Assembly (NCBI GenBank): GCA_032158125.1
Contig: JASKOT010000001.1
Span: 682,001 to 746,000 of the forward strand
DNA length: 64,000 bases
Reading direction: 5' to 3'
Origin: Papiliotrema nemorosa
Taxonomy: Eukaryota > Basidiomycota > Tremellomycetes > Tremellales > Rhynchogastremaceae
Part shown: piece after piece, positions 12,101 through 26,994 of the stretch
Layout: every line of letters begins with the position of its first letter
Position numbering within the stretch: the stretch's first letter is position 1
Translations under genes and position numbers: made by a program
The notes under the pieces: generated by a model
Databases searched by the model: none
Seen by the model: only the letters and a program-made list of their open reading frames with translations
What the model was told of the DNA's origin: nothing

Positions 12101-15100
12101 TTCCTCTTCCGCTGGCATGGAAACCAAGTCGAACTCGACTCTATCGCTTCAGCCCTGCGTATGTTTGCCTTTGTGAATGAGGAGGAGATAGCAAAGTTCG
12201 TCCCAAGAGTCCTGGATGCGTTGTTCGGAATCATGGTGTCGAATCTCGGCGAAAGACAAGACGAGCTAGACGACTTGTTGTTCAGAGCGCTTATCAAACT
12301 CCTCGCTATGGGCTCAGATCGTCGATTCCCAGGATTTGTTCCAGTACTGGAGACTTACATCGCATCAAAATTCAACTATCCCGCATCCTCGTCTCATCTT
12401 TTGCGCTGCATGAAGACCGTCACGTCGTCCCCGGAATCGAAAGAGTACAGGTCGTTCCTCAAAGTGTGGCATCTTTTCTTCAGGTTCGTCATTCGAGCAA
12501 GGGAGTTGGACCGAGCGAGGGGCATCGGCCTGGACGCCACTTCAAGACACATCGAAGCAGATTTCCGGCGACAGACCAAGGGCATATTGAGCGAGCTTAA
12601 CAGCCTCATGTTGCGCACAGATAAAGGTCTAATCGGAACACAGACCTTGGCTGTTCAACATTACGCAGATATCCTTCCTGATCTTGGGCAGGTGTTTCCG
12701 CCTTTGGAGATCGCAGAGATGGTCATCGAGTTTGCCGACACATTGACATTTGCCAAAGGCAGTATAGCGGTATACAAGCTACTTCTTCTGCTCTCGGTGG
12801 TCAGAAGCCTGTTCGATACGACCGAAGCGAGAGCTCTGCTAGTCCCGGCCCTGGTCAGGTGGGTCAAGCCGCATCTAGGCAGGTACGATCCAGGTTTTGC
12901 CAACCAGTCGGAGGACGTGACGACCAAAGACTGCAAAATGATCAAGTGGCTGGAATGTAACCGACTGGCCGTGACGGTAAGAGGCTCCACACAGATCTGA
13001 CATTGACTCTGACGCGACAGGTTGTCGCGTGGACCGTGAACAAGTTGCAGGAATGGTATGCGCAGCCGATCATTCTGGAGGAGCGGTCCCTTCGGGTCCA
13101 AGAGGAGGACAACCTGGAATATTGCTTGACCCTGTTGCCAAGGTGAGACGAGCCACGTGAACCTCAATGCAAGTCTGATCGTAGTCTACTTGAATCTTAC
13201 GCTGAAATGTCGTCAAATGATACGGCCGACGTCCTTCGCCGACATCGTGCAACTTCCCCGTACATCTATCAAACCACGCCAGACATCTTTCCCATGTCGA
13301 CCCCTTTCGCGCTCATCTCAGAACTTCCCCCCTCTTCCCTCCTCGACAGGCAATCCGCAGCCGAAGACGGACTGGCTACCTCCAAGACGTTCGTGCTCGG
13401 ATTGACCGAGATCACGGTCGTAATATTCACGCTCGTCTTGGCTGCCCCCCGTCATAATCTATTCCGCTGGTTGTCAGAACTCTACGAAATCGAAGGTTCG
13501 GAAACGACTTCGCGGACCATGCAGACCGTTTTCAGCTTTTGCCTCAGTGTCGTCCGAAATGAAGCATACCCACCTCAATGGCTTACACTCAACCTTATGT
13601 CTCTTGGATCGATCGTCAGATTGCTCGACCCCATCGCCGAGATCCTCGAACGACACTTTGTACCCCCGGTCGAACAAGCAGATTCTTTCGACGTACCCCT
13701 CTGGAATAGCGTGCTCAGACTGCTCTGCGCTTTCTGCAACAATGATCAGCTTGCCCTGGAAGACATGACGCAGCAAAGGAGACGCGCTCAGTGGATCATT
13801 TCGGGCGATCTACGTGATGATGGCGCAGCATTGCTCAGTCGTCTATGGAACGCGATAGGCTGGGAACCTAGTCAGAAGGGGCAGAATGGCTCGAGCGTCA
13901 CATATGGTGGAGTAAGTTTTTTTTTGTGCCCACGCAAGGGCGTCTCCTGATGAGCAGTACCAAACTCGCTTCACCAGTCTAGCTGGGCGGATTCTCAGCT
14001 TGTGCCTATCAACCCACGATGGCTCGTGCGAAGCGGCTGTCGAAATCTTGTTCTCAATGATCTATGCAGAATACACATTGAATGGCTCTTTCAATAGCAT
14101 ACAATCGGAGATCTTTGCGAAGTTGGAGGAGTTGGTCAGTCTTTCTGTACACTAAAAACCCTCAATCGTGCTGATGCTTAGTTCTCGGCCAAGACGTCCT
14201 CCTCCGCTGCCTCCGATCCGACTTCTAAGGCGTACTTTGTTGCTCAGCTTCGAGCCGTGTTCGAAGCATCGCCTCCTGTCGATACGCAATTCCAGGTCAA
14301 AGTCGGCTATTTCATGGACGAGATTGAGCTCTTCATCGATCTGCTCCTTGCCCTGCGAGAATTGCCAGAGACGCCAGCTTGGCGGGACGAGCGAGGGACG
14401 GCGCTGTACCGACTTTTGCAATTCACCAAAAAGATTGGGCGAACAGATCTGTATATCCGATTCGTGCATCAACTGGTTAGCATCTCGCTGGAAGTCAATG
14501 ATCACCTCTCGGCCGGCTATGCGCTGAGGCTCCATGCGGAGCTATACGACTGGAACAAGCAGAAACCGCTCGACGACTTCCCACTCATGGGATTGCCTCC
14601 GCAAAACGAGTTTGACAGAAAAGAAGCGATAATGTACCATGTTATGGATCACTTTGGTGAGTCTCATTTCGCCGCATGACGCTCGACTGACATTCCGCAG
14701 CGGAAGCCGAGGCATACGAAGCCGCATTGGAGATCTGTCAGGATCTCACAAGGCAGCATGAGCTATTAACATATGATGTGGCGAGACTTGGAGACCTGCT
14801 GGTCTATCAAGCCAAGCTTTGGGAGAAGATTGGGTCAACTAGTCGACATGTACCGGAGTACTTTCGGGTGGTGGGTGGTCCAGACATCTTGTGCGAAGAC
14901 GCTGATGGGGAAGGTCTACTTTGGCGATGTCAATTCGCTAGATAAGGGCAAGGACTTTGTTGTTCGAGGTCAATCTTGGGAGCGATATGCAGACTTGTGA
15001 GTGCAAAGTTTGAAAATGTGCAAGAGGCTGAGTATCGAGCTGCGAGAGCATTCAGCTCAAACACCCCACAGCAATGATACACCGCTCGAAAATTCCACCT

Positions 15101-16457
15101 CCGGAAGCGGTCCGACTGGCTGAAGAACCCGTCATATGGGTCACTTCCCTCACGCCAGAACCCGACTCGTCCCGACCCGTCTTCGGAGAAAATGTCCTTG
15201 ACACGGTGCAAAGCTATTGGAGACATAATGCGGTCCACCGGTTCTCCACCTCCAGACCTTATCAGCGGGACAAGTCTAACGTGGATCCTGTTTTGACATG
15301 GACCGAAAAGACGATTCTCATTAGTGAGTTGAGTAAGCGTCCTGTAGCTAACGGGGAGCTGGAGACGAGCTTCCGGGTGTACTGTGCCGCAGCGAGGTTG
15401 TTAGTATCGAGTATGAGCAAATCAGCCCATTGTCGAATGCCGTGAACGAAGTGGTGAAGGCGACCAAAGCGTTGCAGAACCTCGCAAGGGGCGAGATCGA
15501 GTGGGTTGCCTGATCTACAGAGATCTCTCAGCTGACCGCAGTGTAAAACAATTGGGCAATGCCATCAATGGAGCAGTCGACTCGCCTGTCAGTGGAGGTG
15601 TCAAACTATACCGTAATGTGAGTTCCGTGAGTAATGAAGGGCCTGACGGACAGACTTTTTTGGAAGGCAATTATGCTTCAACGCATCCAGCCGAGCAGAC
15701 TCAAATCGAGGAACTCAGGAAGGCAATCCGCACTTATGTAGCAGCGATTTCCAACGCACTGGACGTACATCGAACTGTCTGCCGAGATTTGCCCTTCCAT
15801 GAAGCGCTCAGAAGTCGTGAGCCACACCAATCGAGAGAGGAGGACTGACGAGGAGATTTCAATCGGGCCTTTACGGATGAGATTGCGACCTTGCCGAAGG
15901 GCATTATCCTCGCGGCGACGGACGCGCCTCTTCCACCTCTCCCTACGCTTAACGGTCACGATAGCCTGCAAGTGCCTCCACCTTTGCAGTCTCGAATATC
16001 GACCTTCTCAATGGGTAGTGCAGCAGCCTATGTGCTTCCGGCACTCCGTTTGGGGCCAACACCATCTCCCTCACCCTCGTTTTCTCCATCTGGCGTCCTC
16101 GTGTCACCATCCAAATCGTGGACAGTGACCAGCGTACCTGTCACGGCAGTCTCTTCGCCTCGTCAGTCCATGAACTCGGCTAGAGGGTCTCGACCGAGTA
16201 CAAATACCAACAGCCCAGCTCCGGGAGCTTCTGGGGGTCTCCTGCCGAGATCTCTCAGTGCTGTCGGTAGTAGTATCACAGGAAGTGTGCCTTCGAGAGA
16301 TAGCATGAGCCTCGTCAGTGAAGGGACGGTGGGGGAGTTGCCCAATCAGCCCAACGGCCTGGGCAACGTAACCGGATCGGAAGGTGATGTCAGTAGGAAC
16401 GGTACGGTCAGCAGTAAGAGGGGTTTCAGAAGGCTAAGCAGCTTGATGAGGCGTTAG
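9115..16457 (+). CDS. DOCK-family guanine nucleotide exchange factor (Dck1/DOCK180 type)
   Basis: Sixteen exons and 15 introns of about 35-50 nt give a 2,234-residue protein, close to the 1,800-2,200 usual for the family. The N-terminal block WQPLPFIHSGIAVHPYRPSP is followed by an SH3 domain (about 60-160, ending IGIFPSSCVHV). The DHR-1 (C2) domain is near 735-900 (RNDIYVKLWSGMFFPA). The catalytic DHR-2 (DOCKER) domain is at about 1600-2060, with YALRLHAELYDW, VPEYFRVVYFGD, FVVRGQSWERYADFCES, VTSLTPEPD and AINGAVDSPVSGGVKLYR. A Ser/Pro-rich tail follows. Such proteins load Rac/Rho5-type GTPases with GTP at the plasma membrane with an ELMO/Lmo1 partner and control actin. The start at 9115 with a first intron at 9171-9219 is favoured over the ATG at 9200 because it removes a weak leader. 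The exon join at 15817-15852 has an alternative 3 nt away. Confidence 0.88.
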
Positions 16458-16597
16458 AGAGCTTGGACATTGTATAGATCGGGATGACTGTGCATTTACA
16501 ACTGGGCACATATGGTTGGATGATTTTGTACAGGATTATGCAGTGACAACATCAGGACGAACACCATGCTGCGGAAATCGTGCGGAGAAGGAGATTA

Positions 16598-17127
16598 TTA
16601 CTTTGCAGACTGCTTGTATCCTGTCAATCAGCAAAACGATCGTTTGCCGACCTGAACGAGGACTCACTTGCAGTATCCAACACTATTGTACCGCATATCG
16701 CACAGAGTCCCTTTTTGTATGCACATTTATGACACCTCGTAGCGTTGTTCTGAGCTGTAGATTGCTATACATATCAGCTGTGTTCCAAATTGCATACATG
16801 GCTGTAAGATTACCTTGCAGTCTATACATTTCCCACCATAAGGGTTAATCTTCCCCTTGCCTACTCCTCCAGCCGCCGGTTTAGCATAGGGAGCTGCTCG
16901 TGCTCGAGCCGTGAGCAACTTGTTCTCGCCAATCTTCCGAGTAGATGAAGAAGGTTGGAAAGGGTCCGGAGCGGCCATTGTGGACGTTTTCTGCGAGTCA
17001 GCTTATGCATTGTGTGATCATGGCAGTGTGTTGTGGGCAGAACCTCCAAGTGTAGGTATGAAGCCGGGGCAGGGCGCGAGTGTTCTCTGGGCTGGTCACC
17101 CACCTTTTCGCACTTCTTGCACACCAT
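16598..17127 (-). CDS. CRIPT: CRIPT, cysteine-rich zinc-ribbon protein
   Basis: Four exons on the minus strand: 17104-17127, 16814-16990, 16668-16764 and 16598-16620, giving 106 residues (human CRIPT has 101). The chain starts MVCKKCEKK and has a basic centre (RKIGENKLLTARARAAPY) and paired Cys-x-x-Cys knuckles (CIDCK, CHKCAYKKGLCAICG). It ends VLDTARYKQSAK, matching the family tail LDTKNYKQ. The last exon is only 23 nt. CRIPT was first named as a PDZ partner and was later seen as a component of the human minor (U12) spliceosome; its role in fungi is unsettled. The gene is convergent with the DOCK gene (140 bp) and divergent from ARP2 (291 bp). Confidence 0.9.
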
Positions 17128-17418
17128 GGTGAATGACTAGCCGCAATTTGTCGATGAGTGTGAGAATGCGTATGTTCGCGATACGTATACTTGACAATGA
17201 TCAGCGAGTCGAAGATGAGCAAGATGATTGATATGGATCCAACGCCGAGCGACTCGCCACCCAGTTGTGGGAATATGAGCCTGAAACTTTTCTGGCATGG
17301 AATTGCACGGCACGATGTCAGGCTCACTCTGAACGTCATCGTCACTTGCAGTCTCCAGGCCATTGGGCTGTCCTGTATACCTCTAGCCTGATCACTAACG
17401 CTCGCATACATTGGCAAC

Positions 17419-18814
17419 ATGGACGGCTCTAGACCCATCGTGGTAGACAATGGAACAGGTGTAAGCTTTTACTTCATGATCGCGCTCTGACGATTCAGTT
17501 TGTCAAATGCGGTTGGGCCGGCTCAAACTTCCCCGAACACGTCTTCCCCTCTGTCGTCGGTCGACCCATCCTCCGAGCAGAAGAACGTCTGGGCAACAGC
17601 ACGATCCGCGATATCATGGTCGGTGATGAAGCTGCCGAGAATCGATCTTTCTTGCAAGTCACACAACCCATGGAACATGGTATAGTCAAGAACTGGGAGG
17701 ATATGCGACATCTCTGGGATTATACATTCGACGAGAAATTAAAGGTCGATACCAAGGGACAAAAAGTGTTGTTGACTGAACCACCGATGAATCCCAAGGT
17801 GAACAGACAACGCATGTGTCAGGTCATGTTTGAGGAGTATGGATTCGGAGGTGTCTACGTGGCTATCCAAGCTGTGCTCACCCTTTACGCTCAAGGTGGG
17901 TGCATTTACCAAGGGAAGATGCAGGTCTGAGCTGATCAACAGGCCTGCAGACTGGAGTCGTGGTGGATTCTGGAGACGGTGTGACCCATATTGTCCCGGT
18001 CTATGACGGATTCGCTCTTCCCCACCTTACCCGTCGATTGGATGTGGCTGGACGAGACGTTACGAGGTATCTGATCAAGCTGCTCCTCATGCGAGGTTAT
18101 GCTTTCGAGAGGACGGCAGATTTCGAGACTGTCAGAGGGATCAAGGAGGCATTGTGCTTTACAAGTTACGATTTAGAGTTGGACAAGAAGCTCGGCGAGG
18201 AAACGACCGTGCTTGTGGAAAACTACACTGTCAGTCCGGTCGAGCGGGCTTAGTATTCTGAGCTCACTGTCTAGCTTCCGGATGGTAGAGTGATCAAAGT
18301 AGGATCTGAGCGATACGAAGCGCCAGAGTGCATGTTCCAGCCTCACCTGGTGGATGTTGAGCAACCAGGTGTTGCAGGTGGGTGTTTGGCGGCGTACTCA
18401 GGAGACGCCATTGCTGATGATCAGAACTTCTATTCCAAACCATACAAGCGGCAGCGGTCGACACCCGAGCCGACTTGTACAAGCACATTGTCTTGTCTGG
18501 TGGATCTTCCATGTACCCTGGTTTCCCCTCTCGATTGGAGAAGGAAATGAAGCAGCTTTATCTCACCCGTGTCTTGGGCAATGACTCCTCTCGTCTAAAG
18601 GTGCGTTCCGTGAAGCTTGGAAAGGCGTTTCGACTGACGCATGTAGAACTTCAAGATCCGAATCGAAGATCCACCCCGACGAAAGCACATGGTCTTCCTT
18701 GGTGGAGCCGTTTTGGCCGATATCATGAAGGACAAGGAGGCATTCTGGGTGACCAAAGCCGAGTGGGAGGAGCAAGGTATCCGAGCGTTGGATAAGCTGG
18801 GTCGAGGCGACTAG
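17419..18814 (+). CDS. ARP2: Actin-related protein 2, Arp2/3 complex subunit
   Basis: Six exons (17419-17460, 17499-17895, 17943-18229, 18275-18377, 18425-18600, 18647-18814) give 390 residues, the normal Arp2 length. The chain begins [20 protein letters not shown], the phosphate-1 loop of the actin fold, followed by the Arp2-typical [14 protein letters not shown]. Phosphate-2 is [20 protein letters not shown], and [20 protein letters not shown] carries the adenosine-contact region. The C-terminus [20 protein letters not shown] is typical. Arp2 pairs with Arp3 to nucleate branched actin at cortical patches during endocytosis. It lies 2.3 kb from the end of the DOCK exchange factor. Confidence 0.96.
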
Positions 18815-19641
18815 AAGGGTATTTTAGCAAGGGAAAGCCTTGGTCCAGATTGAATCAGTGGAAAGAGGCGAGGTTGTACCGGGAAGCTTGTCATGCACCG
18901 ATGCCAATTGATCCATGAGCTCTGTCGAATAGTGCTTGAAGAGTGATCGACCCAGATGCCCATCGCAGCTCGGGGGGCGCCTCGTTCGGCCAAGAGTGCC
19001 GAAATGCCAGCATTGTGCTATCGAGGTCTTGTCTTCCCGTTCCCTAGTGTCGACGCTGCTTGTTTAGTAGAGCTTTCACACCCTTCTCCACTCCTCTGGC
19101 TGTTCGAACTCGGCGTAGTCTGCTAGCACCGAGCGCTGTGCATACGGGAAGCGTGGATATCCTCATCCATTGCTGCTGCGTCACTGGAGAACCGCAATCA
19201 CATTCTTCCCTGAACTCGCACCTCGAACGTTACCAGTCTATGTTCTCCATCCCCTCGCATCACTCTACATGACAGACTGAGCGTTGTGTTCACAAAACGG
19301 CCAGTAATCAGTCTGGTGAGCATCTTTGGCGACAAGTAGAGACAGGAAGCTGACCGAGCCCCTCTTATCGACCCAATCAAACCCCATGAACTGCTCATCA
19401 TCCTCGCACCACACCTTCCTTTGCCTCCCTTCAAACCCTTGACATTGTCACCTCGTCACAGCCTGCATCGCAGAAGATTATCACTCCGACCTCGGAACTC
19501 TTGACGAACGTCTCCCACATCCGACCACAGCGCATCTTCGTAGACTTTCATTGCTCAGCTCGGGTTGAACGCGTCAAAATCAACGCTTCTCCGAGCTGTT
19601 GCAGGTAGTGATCCTACACCGGACGGCCTTCCCACCAGATT
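18815..19641. other. Intergenic region, ARP2 3' end to YAK1 promoter
   Basis: 827 bp with no convincing gene. It probably holds the ARP2 terminator and a long YAK1 promoter and 5' leader. Short frames on both strands lack family motifs. Confidence 0.6.
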
Positions 19642-23791
<4,150 letters not shown>

Positions 23792-24252
23792 TACATTTAA
23801 CTATGAGGCGACCGAAGGATCCGCTCGTCGTAAAGACCATCTGAAGTGGACTCTAGTGGTGATCTCATACTGTGAATTTCGAGATTTGATCAAGCAGCAG
23901 GGGCTGAGCCTCGATTGCTTGGAAGAATGCTTGCACTCATGTATGCGTGATTATCTGCATGCGGATGCTCTACACCACTCACCCAGTCATCCGTTGTCAG
24001 CGGGATGACGATTGGGGTGGGGTCAGAACTTGCGAGGACTAGTTTAGGTCAAACCACACAAACATGACTTCTTTTGGGATTTCGCACTTGCTGTTCTGCA
24101 TCATCACATCATGTTATAATCCACGAGGTCTCGAAGGCTCGGGTTTGGGATTTTGTCGCTCACACTGTCATTACCAGCTGTACAATCGAAGATTGCATCG
24201 AAAGAAAGAAACGCTCTAAAACACCTCGAAACCACGGACAGTCCAAACCACA
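23792..24252. other. Intergenic region, YAK1 3' end to alpha/beta hydrolase promoter
   Basis: 461 bp between genes in the same direction; no gene, RNA or repeat seen. Confidence 0.6.
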
Positions 24253-25917
24253 ATGCCCCTGTCGCCCTCGGTATTCCAGCTACCTATTCCTTCCGTCTTG
24301 TTCATCATACCGCCTTCTCACCCTGCGCAGTGGATTATTCGAATCTCATTCCTCTTCTACAGCTTGACTTTCGCTGTCCCAACTATCCTGATTTTGGTGC
24401 CTATCTCGGTATATCTGGCTAAATGGAATCACGGGCATTCTCCTCTTCTCTCGCTACATCCTGATAATTTACCTCCCCGCGTAGGTGTCGTCCAGTCGAT
24501 ACTACGAGGTTGGATGGTATATATCGTCGGGACGATCGTGTGGGCAATCACAGGCGTCGGTAATGCTCCCGAGAGCGATTTGCGCACTTCGAGATTGCTC
24601 AACAAATGCGTTTGCGTGTTCGTCCAGCTCTTTGCGGCTATAGGGGTCAAAGGTCGATTGGTCGTGCAGGAGGAGGTCTGTGAGCCTATGGATGAGAAGT
24701 TGAGAATTGGAGCTATGCGTGGAGGAACCACTAAAGAGGTCGTGTTGTTCAGCATGCGACTGCACGTTTCATCATCCCGACTAGTGAAGAAGGTGGGCAC
24801 GGCAACCCCGGCGGATTCGGGTCCCAGCAGAACTCGTAAAGCACTCCTCTTCTTAGCAGGGGGAGGATACGTCACGGGTGTACCCCTTGCTCACCCTTTC
24901 GTCTGCTCTCTCATCCGTCGACTCCCTCCCGACGAATATACAGTCTACGCCCCGTACGTCCGGAAATCCCTGGATCGAAAGAGGAGCTTCCCCGTACCGC
25001 TCTTGGATGCTTTGGCGGCTTATCAACATTTGAGAAGGTCGTATGCAGCGGCAGATATTATCGTCATGGGAGATTCAGCAGGAGGGGGTCTGAGCTGGTC
25101 TTTGACGGCGTATCTTGCCGTTCTGAAGGAGACGCGAAAGGGTGATTTGGGTATACCAGGCGGTATCATCCTCATTTCGGTAAGTGGGAGATGGCGGAAT
25201 ATAATGAAGGCTGATGGTTAGCCATGGCTATCTTTACCCCCTACTACGGAAGCGAGATATCCAGACTGGGTAGATACACCCCAACTCCTGAATGCTGCGA
25301 GGTGTTACATGGCCCGATATCCGATCCTCAAGAATCGTCCTGACCCGTTCGTCTCGGACCCAATAATCTGGCCTGTGGCGGTCCGACAACTCGGCCAAGG
25401 CGTATTGCGCAGCGCAATCTTGGCTTCGAAAGCGGTCTTGCCTGGTCGACTAGCGGGGAATATCACAAAGCTCGCCCAACTCACCGACGGGTACCGAGAT
25501 CCGGTTATCGTCAAAACTCTCGCCAAGACGCTCGACGAAGACACCAATGATCAAGTGATGGATTTTGATGACCTTGACAAATGGCTCGACCCCACAATCT
25601 TCTCTAGACTATCATCCCATCATCCTCTCGTATCGCCCGGAACGAATCTTCACGCTCCGTTTGTCCAACGAGTATTGGATACGATCGCAAAGTCGAACGA
25701 CACATCGACGAGGATCATGGTGTACACTGGAACAGCTGAATGGTTTCATGCCCCGTCCATTAGTTTTGCCCAGGTAGCAACGAAAGCAGGTGTCAAGGTG
25801 GACGCGTACGAGATTCAAGGTGGATTTCATGCGGAGGGCTGTGTCTGGCCTGGCGAGATGGGCGGCGCTGCTGGCAAGTTGGTTGATGCCAATGAGAAAT
25901 GGTTAAAGGTAGAATAA
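24253..25917 (+). CDS. Membrane-linked alpha/beta hydrolase, hormone-sensitive-lipase-like
   Basis: Two exons (24253-25179, 25222-25917) give 540 residues. Two hydrophobic segments near the N-terminus (about 28-55, LTFAVPTILILVPISVYLA, and 88-105, GWMVYIVGTIVWAITGVG) suggest anchoring in the ER or another membrane. The catalytic domain has the nucleophile elbow MGDSAGGGLSW, the PWLSLPP block after it, a likely acid in the region VYTGTAEWFHAPS and a histidine in GGFHAEGCVWP. The oxyanion-hole motif of this superfamily, His-Gly-Gly-Gly, is here Ala-Gly-Gly-Gly (FLAGGGYVTG). Family members hydrolyse short- to medium-chain esters, sterol esters or xenobiotics. The true substrate is unknown, and the His-to-Ala change may alter activity. 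Confidence 0.78.
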
Positions 25918-26036
25918 TCAATAGACAATCGTCTTATTCAGGCAACATGGGCATTCAAGTCTGACTACCCGTGCACAATCGATTCGTGCATGTCGTCACG
26001 TCATCGAAGCTGAACGGGGTGGGGTGCTGAGTCCCA

Positions 26037-26795
26037 TCACCTCGACTCCAGCTTGCCAACCAGCCAATCCATCCCTTCAAACAGACCCAGTCCGGTGAGA
26101 GCGCTACATCCCATGATTTGCCATTCCCTCTCTCGGAGATCGGTCAAGGCGAGCGCTTCAGAGACCTGGGCTGGCGTCATTCGATTCGCAGCGGGTAGAT
26201 CTTGTTTGTTCGCCAGGACTAGCAGCAACGCCGTCTTGAGGTCCTGCCTCGTCAGCGTAGCATCATCGACTGAACAGACTCACCTCATCTGCGACGATCT
26301 TTGCCAATTCCGCCTTGGCCAGATGTATCCTAGCTGAATCCGCCGAATCAATTACCAATATTATCGCGGTCGTCCCAGCAAAGTACTGCTTCCACGAAGA
26401 CCTCAGAGCAGTCTGACCCCCAATGTCGATGAGACCGAATCGGACACCTTTGTAGTCGTATATTTCATGATTTGATCCGACCGTAGGAGCTGAAGCAACC
26501 ACGGAGCCCATTGTGATGCGGTAGAGAATCGTGGACTGAGTGACTTAGTTGGTATCCCTGCAGTGAAAGCCCTATGAGGTAGGACGCCAGGGGTCTCACC
26601 TTTCCCGCATTGTCAAGGCCTAGTATGAGGACCTTGGTCTCCTTCCTCGTGAAGAGCCGGCCCCATAAGGAGGAGAAGGTCACTATGGGATCAGCGATAG
26701 CCTCCGGAGTTGACCAGCATAGATAGGTATCACAGGCAGCAGAAGTCCAGCTTCGAAGGTACGTAGAACAACAAGGACAGACACTCACCTCCCAT
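26037..26795 (-). CDS. ARL5: ARL5-type small GTPase (ARF-like)
   Basis: Four exons (26789-26795, 26600-26682, 26284-26535, 26037-26243) give 182 residues (human ARL5 has 179). The first coding exon is only 7 nt (Met, Gly and one base) before a 106-nt intron. The chain starts MGVTFSSLWGRLF, with Gly2 as the expected myristoylation site. Nucleotide-binding motifs are GLDNAGKST, DIGGQTALRSSW and ANKQD, and the switch-1 block APTVGSN plus LRSSW favour ARL5 over ARL1 or ARF1. ARL5 works at the trans-Golgi, recruiting the GARP tether in animals; the fungal role is inferred. The gene is convergent with the alpha/beta hydrolase (119 bp) and divergent from GPT2. Confidence 0.86.
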
Positions 26796-26994
26796 TGCTT
26801 GTATCGACTGTCTAGCTTGCTCAATGTCGGCTGTGTATGCTGCCAGATAGTAGGATGGGCAACGGACTCCCAAGGGAGCAGTCACGTGACCACATCCCGC
26901 CGGTCTCTCAGAGACCGAAGCCCCTGCCCAGCATCTCCCACCTCCTTCTGGACATCCACCTCGCAGCGACACCCTTCATCCCGCTCGACTCGCC
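26796..26994. promoter_or_regulatory. Shared divergent promoter ARL5 / GPT2 with palindromic E-box
   Basis: 199 bp separates two divergent start codons. It contains the perfect 10-bp palindrome GTCACGTGAC at 26881-26890, an E-box of the kind bound by Cbf1/USF-type bHLH factors in fungi. Binding is inferred from the motif only. Confidence 0.5.
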
